Assembly (NCBI RefSeq): GCF_023053635.1 | Contig: NC_086178.1 | Span: 36,936,726 to 37,000,725, forward strand | Source: Elgaria multicarinata webbii | Taxonomy: Eukaryota > Chordata > Lepidosauria > Squamata > Anguidae | Direction of reading: 5' to 3' | Length of the DNA stretch: 64,000 nt | Shown here: in pieces, positions 11,790 through 21,850 of the stretch | Layout: each line of letters opens with the position of its first letter | Numbering within the stretch: position 1 is the stretch's first letter | Notes under the pieces: generated by a model | Told to the model about the DNA's origin: nothing | What the model saw: only the letters and a program-made list of their open reading frames with translations | The model's database searches: none | Made by a program: the position numbers and the translations under genes

Positions 11790-12650
11790 CCCTCCCACTG
11801 ATTGTTCCATTAAGGAGCAGGTGCATAGCTTGGGAGTATTCCTAGATCCGTCCTTGTCAATGGAAACTCAGGTGGACTCCATGCCCCGGAGTACTTGGAG
11901 TCAGCTTCAGCTGATCTGCCAGCTACAGCCTTTCCTGGACAGGGACAACCTAGCCACAGAAGTCCATGTACTGGTAACTTCCGATCAGACTATTGCAATG
12001 CACTCTTAATAGGGCTGCCCTTGAAGATGACTCAGAAGTTGCAGCTGGTGCAAAATTCAGCAGCTAGACTGCTCACCAGAACATCCTTTAAAGATCATAT
12101 AACACCAGTCTTAAAAGAATTGCATTAGCTGCCTATACACTTCTGGTCAGAATTGAAGGTGTTGGTAATGGCATTTAAAGCCCTAAACGGCTTGGGACCT
12201 CAGTACTTGAGGGAACACCTCTCCCTATATATGCCTGCCTGAGATTTGAGATCTGTTGGAGGAGCCCTCCTCTGCATCCCACCAATGTGAGACCTACACT
12301 ATGGTGGGACGTGGGAGAGGGCTTTCTCTGTTGTGGCACCCCGCTTGTGGAATACAGTTGGGCCCTTGAAGGCTCAGCTGGCACCAACACTAGCTTCATT
12401 TCAGTGCCAAGTTAAAACATGACTTTTTATCAAAGCCTTCAAGGGTTTTGGTTACACATAGTTTTAATTGTTTTTAATTGTTTTATTGCTTTTAAAATTT
12501 TCTACCAGTTTTAATTTGTTAATGATTTAATACATTTTTAGCTGTGTACATTATTTATGTTTATATTGCTATAATTTTATCTGTTCACCACCCTGAGATC
12601 CCAGTGATAATAGGGCAGGATACAAATGTTTTAATGAATGAATGAATGAG
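11790..12650 (+). repeat. L2-clade LINE, ORF2 C-terminus and 3' end
   Basis: Pieces of ORF2 read [47 protein letters not shown] and TPVLKELH, followed by KALNGLGPQYLREHLS. The 3' end CACCCTGAGATCCCAGTGAT precedes (AATG)n near 12637. The order is canonical, but the frame is broken several times. Confidence 0.9.
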
Positions 12651-14204
12651 TAAATGAATATTCCAATTGCTTTTGGATGTTGTTTGCTCCCTTGGAGATC
12701 TTTTGGTTCAAAATGGCAAGAGTTCCATAAGTAAGCACAGAAATAATGGACATTGGCTTGAATTCTCCTTAGAGGAAAAGGCCTAAACATTCTCTAGTGG
12801 CAAGCAGCAGGGCTGGCATTAAGAGTAGGCATGATTGGGTACCTTCCAAGGGCCTAAGGGCCCCACAGGAGCCCACAGTCAAGAACCCCCTTCTATTCTC
12901 TTCAAGCTGTTTGTTGGACTGCCTCTCGCTCTGGCACAGCCAACAGTGATGGTGAGAAGGTGGAGCAGCAGATGCCACTGCCTAGTTATTCACTGGCTCT
13001 CTACCTGTCCAGCAAGCAAGTGGTAGGAATAGCAACTGGTAACGATGGTAGTAGTGAAGGTGGACTCACAGAAGGAGGATTCCCATTGAGTTTGACTTGC
13101 CCATAAGCCATCAAAAACCTGGAGCTGACGCTGATGGCAAGCTGCATAGATAAAACTCAGTAGAAGTAGCTTTCGAATATTTTTCATATTTCATCAATAA
13201 TTTTAAAACCTCCAGCTAAATCCTTTTGGAACAGATGTTACCCAGAATCAAAGGTTGCTAAGGCAAGGTGGAATTCACTCCAGTCTTTGCATTCCTTAAG
13301 GTTGTGCAGGAAATAGACAAGGGAACAGCTAGTGGAATAACTGCAAAGAGAAAACAGATCTCCTGTATTTGATCTCATTTTTTATTTTATTTTATTTTAA
13401 TTTTTTGTAGTCTTTACTTTGAAGACATACAGACAACAGCTGGAAGGAAACAGGGGGACCAGGAACAGAGGGAAATAGACATCACAGCAGGAAAGAGAAG
13501 AAAAAAGAAACCTGAGGGACAAATGATTAAGAGACAATGATAGATAAGGCGATAGTCTTGATATCAGCCTTCTTACTATACAGCAGTATGGTAGCAACCT
13601 AAGTACTCAGCCCAACATTCCAACTGTTCTACTATTAGGTATACCACTAAGGTGTAATCAATTTCTATAAAATCAGTGGTATATTGTAAAAATATGAAGG
13701 CCTTAAATGAAATAACTCTTCTGCTAAGTCTTTGAGTGTCCAAACCCCTGGTCCACCATTTTGATTTTCTCTCCACTCCCATTTAGGGTCTTCCTCCAAT
13801 AAGAAATCTTCCATTCACCTCAGAAATCTCTTTGCTGTCTTCCTTCTAGAGGTGGGTTAAGTAGAGAATTTCCACTAGGATGGAAACTTTCTTTGCAATG
13901 TACATGAGTTATGTAGCAAGATAGATGGAAGCAAGCATACATCCAAGTAATACTTATCCTAAGCAATATCCGTAAAGCTGTTCCTGTTGACTAGAAAATG
14001 CTTTGTCACCTCAAACTCACATCAAGGCAGGCGAGGTGTGACACAAAATCCAGTGTCTTGAAATAGTAGTCACCTGTCATGGGCCAGGTGATATGAAAAC
14101 CTGAAGAAGGGAGCATTTTGCATAACCAGAATATAAATCCCAACTCCAAAATTATAGAAGCCATTCCAAAATGTGCACTGGTTTCTTTCAGAGCACCAGC
14201 TTAT
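12651..14204. other. Unassigned, mostly single-copy
   Basis: No gene recognised. An A/T-rich tract with TTTTA repeats at about 13377-13410. Short open frames lack known domains. Confidence 0.3.
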
Positions 14205-14212
14205 GCCTTCTG

Positions 14213-14365
14213 CAGTGGAGGCTGGTGGCACCAATGTCAGTGGGGTAGTAAAACTGCTCCGGGTTTCAGTCAGAACCAGTCAGATCTCTAAGGGAGCTAT
14301 CCCAGGTACGAAGCTCTCTAAAGGAACTATCCAAAGAGCTATATCAGAGCTACCAGTCTCCACTG
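14213..14365. mobile_element. hAT foldback MITE family A, copy A2 (153 bp, internally shortened)
   Basis: Left end CAGTGGAGGCTGGTGGCA, right end CTACCAGTCTCCACTG. Flanks GCCTTCTG (14205-14212) and GCCTTGTG (14366-14373) form an 8-bp duplication with one difference. It is shorter than A1; part of the right arm is missing. Confidence 0.92.
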
Positions 14366-14440
14366 GCCTTGTGTTTACATGAAGATGCTTTATGTATTCC
14401 CTTAGAACTGATTCGCCCAACACAACTACCCACAGAGGGC

Positions 14441-14610
14441 TCATAGAATAGTAGAGTTGGAAGGGGCCTATAGCCTATAAGGTCATCAAGTCCAACCTCC
14501 TGCTTAATGCAGGAATCCACCTTAAAGCATCCCTGCCAGATGGTTGTCCAGCTGCCTCTTGAATGTCTCTAGTGTGGGAGAGCCCACAACCTCCCTAGGT
14601 CAGCCTAGTT
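14441..14610 (-). repeat. CR1 LINE 3' fragment, antisense
   Basis: CATAGAATAGTAGAGTTGGA, AAGGTCATCAAGTCCAACCT and TGGTTGTCCAGCTGCCTCTT follow the CR1 antisense order. It is cut off after CCACAACCTCCCTAGGT. Confidence 0.93.
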
Positions 14611-14639
14611 GGTTTCAGGGTGGCTTGTTGTAATTACTG

Positions 14640-14905
14640 CAATTCCGTGAATTTGTGCAAATCTCCCTGAAAGTTTTTTTTAAAAGTTAAATTTGTGCAA
14701 ATCTCCCCAAAGGTGTGAAAAGTAATACTCAATATGTGCATAACTCCCCAAATTGCAGATGGGAGGAGGCTTACACAAGAGATACAAATTGAGGTTTTTT
14801 AAATTTTGCATACTTTTTTAATGTTTACTGTTTTTAACTGTTGTAAACCGCCCAGAGAGCTTTGGCTGTGGGGCGGTATATAAATTTAATTAATAAATAA
14901 ATAAA
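14640..14905 (+). repeat. L2-type LINE 3' end
   Basis: The signature GTAAACCGCCCAGAGAGCTT, TGGCTGTGGGGCGGTATATA then (AAATA)n at 14843-14905. Before it, 14655-14745 holds three degenerate copies of GTGCAAATCTCCCCAAAG, spaced about 45 bp. Confidence 0.85.
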
Positions 14906-16761
14906 AATAAATAATATAGGTAATTTTAAGGCAATGGTCATTTCAGCATATCAAAGAGGCATAGCTCAAATGCCTATTTGCTGTTGAACTATAACTGGCA
15001 AGAAACTTGACCTGGGAAAACAGAACATTATGAGAAACATTCTTGCTCCATAAGGTTCATGACTCTTATTATTTCATTAATGCTGCAACACAAAGCACTA
15101 ACCCTACTTGAGAGGGCTTAAAACTCAATGAAGTAAATATTCAGAAAAACAACAAATTAAATAGTTAAGCTAAAGAGACTGCTCTTACTATTTATGCTAT
15201 TCTTTTAAAAAAAAAACATTTGGAAGAAGAAAAATGTGTGAGACTACCAAAATCAAAGATATTTAAAGTGCAGATTTCATTTTCTTCTGAGTTCCTGTTC
15301 TCTAGCAAGATAAAATAGAGGAACTACATCACCAAAGTCTTCCCTTTTTTGCATTTGCAAAAGGGAAACTCAATCTTATAGCGCCAGTAATCTGAACAAT
15401 GCATGTAAGGATTTAATAAAAGTGTTTTGCTTTTTTGCAGAGATACCAATTCTAAAATTGTTTTTAACAATGTGAGTGATTATCATGGACTTTTTGTATT
15501 ACACTGAATGAGGAAGGCAATGAAAATATTATACTGAGATGAGAACATCCAGAAGTTTATGGAGTCGACACCAACTAGGGGTGCAATCCTATCAGTTGCG
15601 CCCTTGAAGACCAGAAGACCCTGAACTCAGTGGCTTCCAATCATCCAGTGCAAGGTGGGAGAAGCAGCAGAGCAAAACTTCACCTCCTCATCCTCCTATC
15701 CTGCATTTTTTTGCTAGGCAATAAATGGTGTGGATATAAAGGTTATAGCAAATAAGTAAGCTTATATTTAAAATGACTAAGGAAATAGGAAAAGGTTTAC
15801 AAATTTAAATTTCAGAAGAAATGCTGAAGGTATTGAAATATTTAAAATGCACATTCCACAGAAACAAACTATAGCAGTTCAGAAAAGAGTACTAAAAACC
15901 ACAATACAGGGATGTGGCAAATGCCTATATGTTACCATTTTCCATGACTGTTCCTTAAATAAATAAATAAATATGTATAGCACAGGGAGCCCACAGAAAC
16001 AAAGATTTAAAACTGGGAACGTTTGGAGGTATAAGCCATAAAAGGGCTTTCGGTGCCTTTGAGCAACAAATACAGCAGAAGGAACCAGTCATTTTCTGGA
16101 CATTCGCTTGAAATAATTTACATATAGAACGTTTATTACCGAACCCAAAAGGTAGAAGTAATACAATTGAGTCTTACCGTGGGGTTATCCTCCTACCCCC
16201 CTGCTGGCTGTGTATATCGCTACAGTGTACATCCAGATTGGCTTTACTGTGATTCTGCTGCAAAACCAATGATTCACTGGAGCAAACTATATTATCAGGC
16301 CTACCATGTGCAAGTTTATTATTTAAAGTTCTTTGTTGTCGTCGTTGCTACTAATTTACTCACTACAATTGCTGCTGTCTGAACCTTTTAGATTGTAGTT
16401 TGAGAAATGTGTTGTGAAGAATGCAATGCCTTCCTTCAGGCTGTGCGTCTTCTAAAGATGGTCTAACATAAATTAACTGTGTTTGTAGAAATTGAAATTT
16501 ATTTCTGCTTTATAACAGAGAATGGCTCAATCCAAATTCTAATTTACCGTGTGTTTTAGAGGAAGCACTTAATTACACACCAAGGAGGAAGAATTGAGAA
16601 GAACAAAGGAAAACCTAAAACCCATGCAAGTCTGTGCTATTAAAAAAACACAGTAAAGACTGAAAACATAACAAAACAATTTGTAATTACATTGTTTAGG
16701 GTCATGGGTTTGTTTGCCTACCTAAAATATAAACCAGTGCTCAAGTACATTCAGGTCTGGT

Positions 16762-16764
<3 letters not shown>
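14906..16764. other. Single-copy stretch, candidate conserved non-coding DNA
   Basis: No gene or strong repeat over about 1.85 kb apart from short (AAAT)n at about 15956-15972. Blocks at 15060-15560 and 16000-16700 are A/T-rich and look unique. Confidence 0.3.

Positions 16765-16850
<86 letters not shown>
16765..16850 (+). repeat. (GT)n(AT)n compound microsatellite
   Basis: About 21 GT units, a short TATGTA junction, then about 20 AT units. Confidence 0.98.
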
Positions 16851-16855
<5 letters not shown>

Positions 16856-16884
16856 CCATGGTGCATTTTGATTTGTTGTACATT

Positions 16885-17150
16885 GGGGTGTTCACATAAC
16901 ATGCTAACAACTGTGGGTTCTTTGTTGAACTGTGGATTAGTAAGTCGTCTGAACCAAGGACATTTTCCACAGGATGGCTTGTTAACAAAGGCTTTTAACC
17001 ACACTGAACAACCCAATAAAAAAACAATGAGCTCTCAAGGTGGCTTGTTCAAGAAAAACAAGCCGCACTGCCCCAACAAACAACCCACTGTTCAACAGCC
17101 ACACACACTCAACCACTGAGTTTGGGTTAGTGTGTTGTGCAAACCCAGCC
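16885..17150. mobile_element. Foldback MITE family F copy
   Basis: Left end GGGGTGTTCACATAACATGC pairs loosely with the right end GTGTGTTGTGCAAACCCAGCC at 17130-17150. The interior carries GGATGGCTTGTTAACAAAG and AACAAACAACCCACTGTTCA as in the 8978 copy. Diverged, non-coding. Confidence 0.6.
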
Positions 17151-17374
17151 ACTGTTTGTTGCTCAAGAATTCATAGCTAACTTTCAGCTTGTGTTGTTCT
17201 TGAATTCTGCATCAAGCTAGTCTTGTGGGGGGTTGCAGCAGATGCATACATATTGGAAATAGCCCAAAACATCTCCTAGGGTGATCTTGTGTCCTCTTTC
17301 ACAGAGGATGCCCCCCTGTTTGAAGGGCTGATCTGTCCAGTTCTAATTTAAAGATAGAGAATCATAAGAAATCA

Positions 17375-18955
17375 GTTACTCACCCAGCCGGCACGGCTTG
17401 AACAGGAAAAAATGGCTGCTGCAGGTGGACAGGAGGGGAATAAAGGCCTCGCATGTCCTGTGCATGTGGGCTACATGAGGCAAGGGTGGGGGCTGTGACT
17501 GGAAACGTCCATGTTTGAAGGATGCTGGTGGGCAGGCAGGATTGTTGGGGGCAGCTGGTAGCACCTTTCAATTTGTCTGATGCTCAGTTAATTACAGAGC
17601 AGTCCTGCACCTGGCTGAGGGGCTGAGACACCATGGTAACAGTGGCAGCCTGGAGTGAGGGGATATGCCTGTCAGTAGTCTGACTCTGCCCACACAGGGC
17701 AAAGAACTTGGGTCTCTGTTTCTCACATGATGGAACTGCTCCTTAACTGGTACCATTTATATGGTAGCCTAGAAGTACTTTCAGACATCAAGCCTATGGA
17801 ATTATTCAACTCCCCCCACATTCAGAATTGGGCTGCCAGTGTGACGCTGGGGCTAGGACCTGCAAAGATCAAGGACATATAGTGATGGCTGTCTTGGGCA
17901 TGCATTATGAAAGGAGATGAGTGTAGTTACTGAATATTCTATGTTGATAATTGTGTTCCTTGGACAGATTGGTGGAGGAGACCATGGCCCATGGGGGTCC
18001 TAATCTGCCAAGATGGCATGGCATCTGGGCCAGCTGTAGAGTGATGCAAGCAACTATTGGCATGCAGTTGGGGCTCGGTCAGTTGGCCTCCATCCAGTGG
18101 GGTGGCAGACAAGGCATGCTGTGGTGGCGTCTCCTCCATAAAATTGTTTCTGCCCTGCCGCAAGTATGGTGCCCACGTAGGGGGGCATGGGGTTCCTGGA
18201 GTGGAAGTCCCCAACTTTACAGGCTAAGGCAGACCTGGAGATATCTGGATGGCCAGATATTAGTACTGTGTGATCAAACTTGCTCCCTCTACACTAGAGG
18301 TATGAGGGTGGCAAAGCCCATAGCTTAAATAAGGCAATGACAAAAGTCAATAGGTAAATGCATATGTCTTCCAGAAAGGAATTTTACAGCACAGACGGAG
18401 TTCATCTGTCCGATGCAGAGAATGATATTTTCCTGAAGGATCTGCATATGGGTTTGCAGGATTTCATCCCTGATAGGTAGGGGTAGGGTGCCTAAGCCAA
18501 GGATTGGCACCCTCTGGTGGTGGGAGATGTGGGAAGTTGCTATATCAGAATAGGGACCGTGGGCACTCTGGCATCTTCTGGTGACATGTAAGTGAGGTCA
18601 ACTGGATACCTGTTGAGGCATTTAACCTCCATACAATTCCAATCATGCGAGGGGAACAGTGAGGCCATGCTTGCTGACCCCTCTGTCACCTACCCAGTGT
18701 CCATATGTCCATGTATCAGACAGGGAGGTCTGAAGCAGAGTGCCTACTGCACTTCAGTGGGTTCCCCATGCTATTAAGTACCCGGCTGAGCAGAGTTCTA
18801 AATTGTGCAAGGCAGTTTCATGTGCAAAGAATGCCCCTCACCTCAGACCTTCCCCCCAATGCATGGAGGGTGATAGAGTTGTGTCAGAGGGGGGTGACCC
18901 TGTTCTCACCCTCACTGCATGAGTCACAAATGCCTTGGGATTTATACTAAGGGCA
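17375..18955 (+). mobile_element. Retroelement fossil with an SGNH-hydrolase-like domain (YR/DIRS-type, tentative)
   Basis: Fragments read LGLGQLASIQWGGRQGMLWW (about 18070-18130) and TDGVHLSDAENDIFLKDL (about 18400-18455). These resemble the SGNH-hydrolase-like domain I associate with a tyrosine-recombinase retroelement lineage of reptiles. The copy is incomplete and broken several times, so it cannot be active. Its flanks share short blocks with the fossil at 7036. Family assignment is from memory. Confidence 0.55.
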
Positions 18956-19045
18956 ACAAATAATTAAAAATGGCTTATTTCACATCTTCCTTTTAGTTTG
19001 AGGCTTCCTGATAAACTGTTGGCTTCACCTGTTTCTCATACATAT

Positions 19046-19582
19046 TGTCATGTCTAGCCCTGCTACCCTCATTTTGGAAGAAGGTGTTTTGGGTAATCAA
19101 TCAGAATCAGACTCTAAAGTAGAGGAGTCGGCCCCAGATGCAGGCCAGCCTGTACCAGTAGGGGACAGAGCTCTCACGCTTTCTCATCCAGCTGATTCCG
19201 ATCTCTCTCCAGAGCTTATCTCATCAAGGGCAAATTGTACAGAGGCAGTGGGAAGCCAACTTTCCTCTGAAGGAGAGCCCACTGACAGGCTAATTGATCC
19301 TAGGGTGCGGCGCAGGCAAAAACGCACGGAGTGGAAGGAAGGCAAGAAGAAGTCAGCTCGGCTTGCATCACATCTGAAGCCACATCAGAACTAGTCTCTC
19401 TGAAGTTAACGCTTTGTGGGGAAAGGCTTTCTGTTCTCCTTGAAACGACAATTGTCTCGCTTAATTTGCATAGTTTTGCTTAGAAATTATTAGACCCTCT
19501 TCAGGTAGGGAGACATGTTTATTGCTTAAATAAAGCTTTGTAGATAACTTAGCAAGCCTCTTTTTTATCTCCTAACAAGACA
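19046..19582 (+). mobile_element. Solo LTR-like fossil (Gypsy-type, tentative), about 537 bp
   Basis: Begins TGTCATGTCTAGCCC and ends AACAAGACA, giving TGTC/GACA inverted ends. A polyadenylation signal AATAAAG lies about 50 bp before the right end. No internal retroelement genes adjoin it. Flanking duplication not evident, so it is old or rearranged. A 114-codon frame inside is not taken as a gene. Confidence 0.55.
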
Positions 19583-20653
19583 AGAAGTTTTTTTAAGAAA
19601 CACAACACATATATTGAAGAAGTGGCTTCCCTTGCCATCCATCTGTTAATAACTCAGCCTGGATTTGGCCGAAACAGAGGTGCCACTGAAAAGAAAGCTG
19701 AGAGAAGAAACAAGCTAGCATCTGGAAGGGGGGGGAATAGGATGATGGAAATATGTAACAGGGCAGTATAACCAGAGGCCAAGATAGCATCAGGCCAGTA
19801 AACACTGGTGCTTCCAAAAACAAAACGGAATCCCTCCCCTGGAGCAAACAGAGCTTAATAAACTAACAGCAATATTTCATTTCAGATCTCATGAAACTGA
19901 AGCCTGAAACAACAAATTCTCAGTAAGGTCAGTGGTTGGAGAATTCTGCAAGCCCAGCAGGCTTTTTAAATATGCAATTCAAGATGATCTTGTACAACTG
20001 CGTCTGTATACTGGTTGCTTCTGAAACCTTTCAGTTTCAAGCCTGACATGCACACAGTTGATTTGCATCTACAGTATTAGGCTGCTTTTTTCTTTTTCTT
20101 TTTTAAGTGTTGTTGTATGGGAAAGTTTGAAAATAGCATCTCAGATTGAAAGGTGACAGGACATGGCTAGAGTTGGGTGTTCTGGTGAGTGCAGTGGAAT
20201 ATAAACATTTCCCAATACAAGATCTTCCTCAGCCAACAACCCATCATCACCACCACCACTTCATCCTTCTGCACCACACGTTGCTGTTTCCCAGGGGTGA
20301 CAAGAAGCTAGTAGGGCATCTGACCACCACTGTTTCCTGAAATACTTTGTCAGGAATGGAGCTGACAGCAACTCTAGAACCATAAACTTGTCTCAGTTTT
20401 GGCTTATTGGTCTAAGTTTTGAATGCTGAATAAGTTGCCAGGTTTGCCCTCCGCAAGTGGTGCAACTAGGTAGTTTTGGATGCAATCATCTTAAGAGGCT
20501 TCTGAACACAATGGTCTTATTGGAGGGGTGTGCTCTTTAGACAGTAATGCAGTAAGCTAGCCCTGCTACATTTGCTGAGCAGGGCTCTGGACATGTGCTC
20601 CAATGTCCTGCCCTGGTGGCACCACTCTCCTCCCCTGGGATGATTTAAGTGTG
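19583..20653. other. Unassigned stretch
   Basis: No gene recognised. Minor (CAC)n near 20249-20260. Confidence 0.3.
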
Positions 20654-20700
20654 CTTAAAAGCAGTGGAGGTTCTGATGTCCGTGGTAAATCCGCTCCAGG

Positions 20701-20941
20701 TTATTTATTTATTAATTTATTTATTGCATTTCTATACCACTCAATAGTCGAAGCTCCCTGGGCGATTCACAAAAATTAAAACCATTGAAAGTATAAAACA
20801 ACAGTATAAAAACATGATATAAAATACAATATAAAAGCACAACCAGGATAAAATCAGCAGCAGTGCAGAAATACGCTGCACTGGCCCAAACAGTTGTCAA
20901 AACCATTCTAAACCATTATAAAGCAGTAGTGTAGCTCCTGC
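20701..20941 (-). repeat. Composite insert in the left arm of A3: L2 3' tail plus partial MITE B (inverted)
   Basis: 20701-20880 is the antisense 3' end of an L2-type LINE (TTATTTATTTATT tail, then CTCCCTGGGCGATTCAC). 20886-20941 is MITE B in inverted orientation, ending GTGTAGCTCCTGC. The insert is flanked by CCAGG at 20696-20700 and 20942-20946. The outer end of the B copy has been lost to the LINE tail. Confidence 0.85.
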
Positions 20942-21058
20942 CCAGGTTTCAGTCAGAACCAGTCAGAACTCTAAATGAGGTGTCCAAGGTGCTGAACCCA
21001 ATTTGAGGGTGAGGTTCAGCACTTTGGATAACTCCGGCTCGTTCTGACTGAAACCTGG

Positions 21059-21176
21059 GCAGGATCTACACTAGTGCTTTATAATGGTTTAGAATGGTTT
21101 TCACAACTGTTCAGGCCCAGGACACATTCTGAATACCGTTTTCAAAGTGTTATATCCTGCTTGGTGTAGATTTGGC
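21059..21176. mobile_element. Foldback MITE family B, copy B2, inside the right arm of A3 (118 bp)
   Basis: Ends GCAGGATCTACAC and GTGTAGATTTGGC. 5-bp target duplication CCTGG at 21054-21058 and 21177-21181. Complete but non-coding. Confidence 0.93.
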
Positions 21177-21235
21177 CCTGGAGCAGATTCACAGCCCCAC
21201 TGACATCGGAGCCACCAGCCTTCACTGCTTGAAAG

Positions 21236-21644
21236 TTTATGCTGTGCCTTACTTTTAGTTTCCTTTTTCTTTAAAAACTAAAAACAAAACACTTCAAGTC
21301 ATATTTAAGTTGCAAACAGCTCTGGGAGAGGGAAAAGATGGGATTGTAACCCCAATGCCAGGATGACAGTTATTACGTGCTACTTTGAGCTAACTTAAAT
21401 GTTGCTCAATTTGTGTGGGCCTTATTATGGAAAATGAGATATCAACATGAGAATTTATAGTTAAAACACCTTATATGTAACATTCATTAAAGGAATCGGA
21501 CACATGTGCTCAAAGCTAGCAAAAGCAGCCCTAACCCTCTAACTAAACCCTAAGTATTGCAAGCATGCTTACATTCATGCCGCTTAGGGTGGTCAACACG
21601 AAAGCACATGTATCAAAGGATGGGACATGGAAAAGCAGTCTGAG
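21236..21644. other. Unassigned stretch
   Basis: No gene or repeat recognised. Confidence 0.3.
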
Positions 21645-21850
21645 ACCCTGCTTGGATGACATGCTAAGCCATGGTGGTTGAGCATTTTGAGCTAAACATT
21701 ATGGCTTAGATTGTCATGTGAACCACGACTTAGTGTGTCGTGTGAACTATTCCTGATCATGGTGGCTGCATAACCACGGTCTCACTAATCATTTGCTGCA
21801 AAAGCGTTGGCAGCCTCACAATGGTATAGCATGTTGTCTGAACAGGCCCT
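21645..21850. mobile_element. Foldback MITE family F copy
   Basis: Left GGATGACATGCTAAGCCATG pairs with the right ACAATGGTATAGCATGTTGT. Outer CCTG/CAGG are also complementary. The interior has TGTGAACCACGACTTAGTGT near its centre. Diverged, with no clear duplication. Confidence 0.65.

Larger units (their letters stand above)
20662..21227. mobile_element. hAT foldback MITE family A, copy A3, expanded to 566 bp by nested insertions
   Basis: Ends CAGTGGAGG...CCTTCACTG, with 8-bp flanks CTTAAAAG (20654-20661) and CTTGAAAG (21228-21235). The core palindrome GGTTTCAGTCAGAACCAGTC (20946-20965) pairs with GTTCTGACTGAAACC near 21040-21055. Removing the inserts at 20701-20941 and 21059-21176 restores an A-type element of about 200 bp. 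Confidence 0.93.

Noticed and set aside
16722-17016. Frames with YIYIYI/HTHTHT runs
   Set aside because: These are translations of the (GT)n(AT)n microsatellite.
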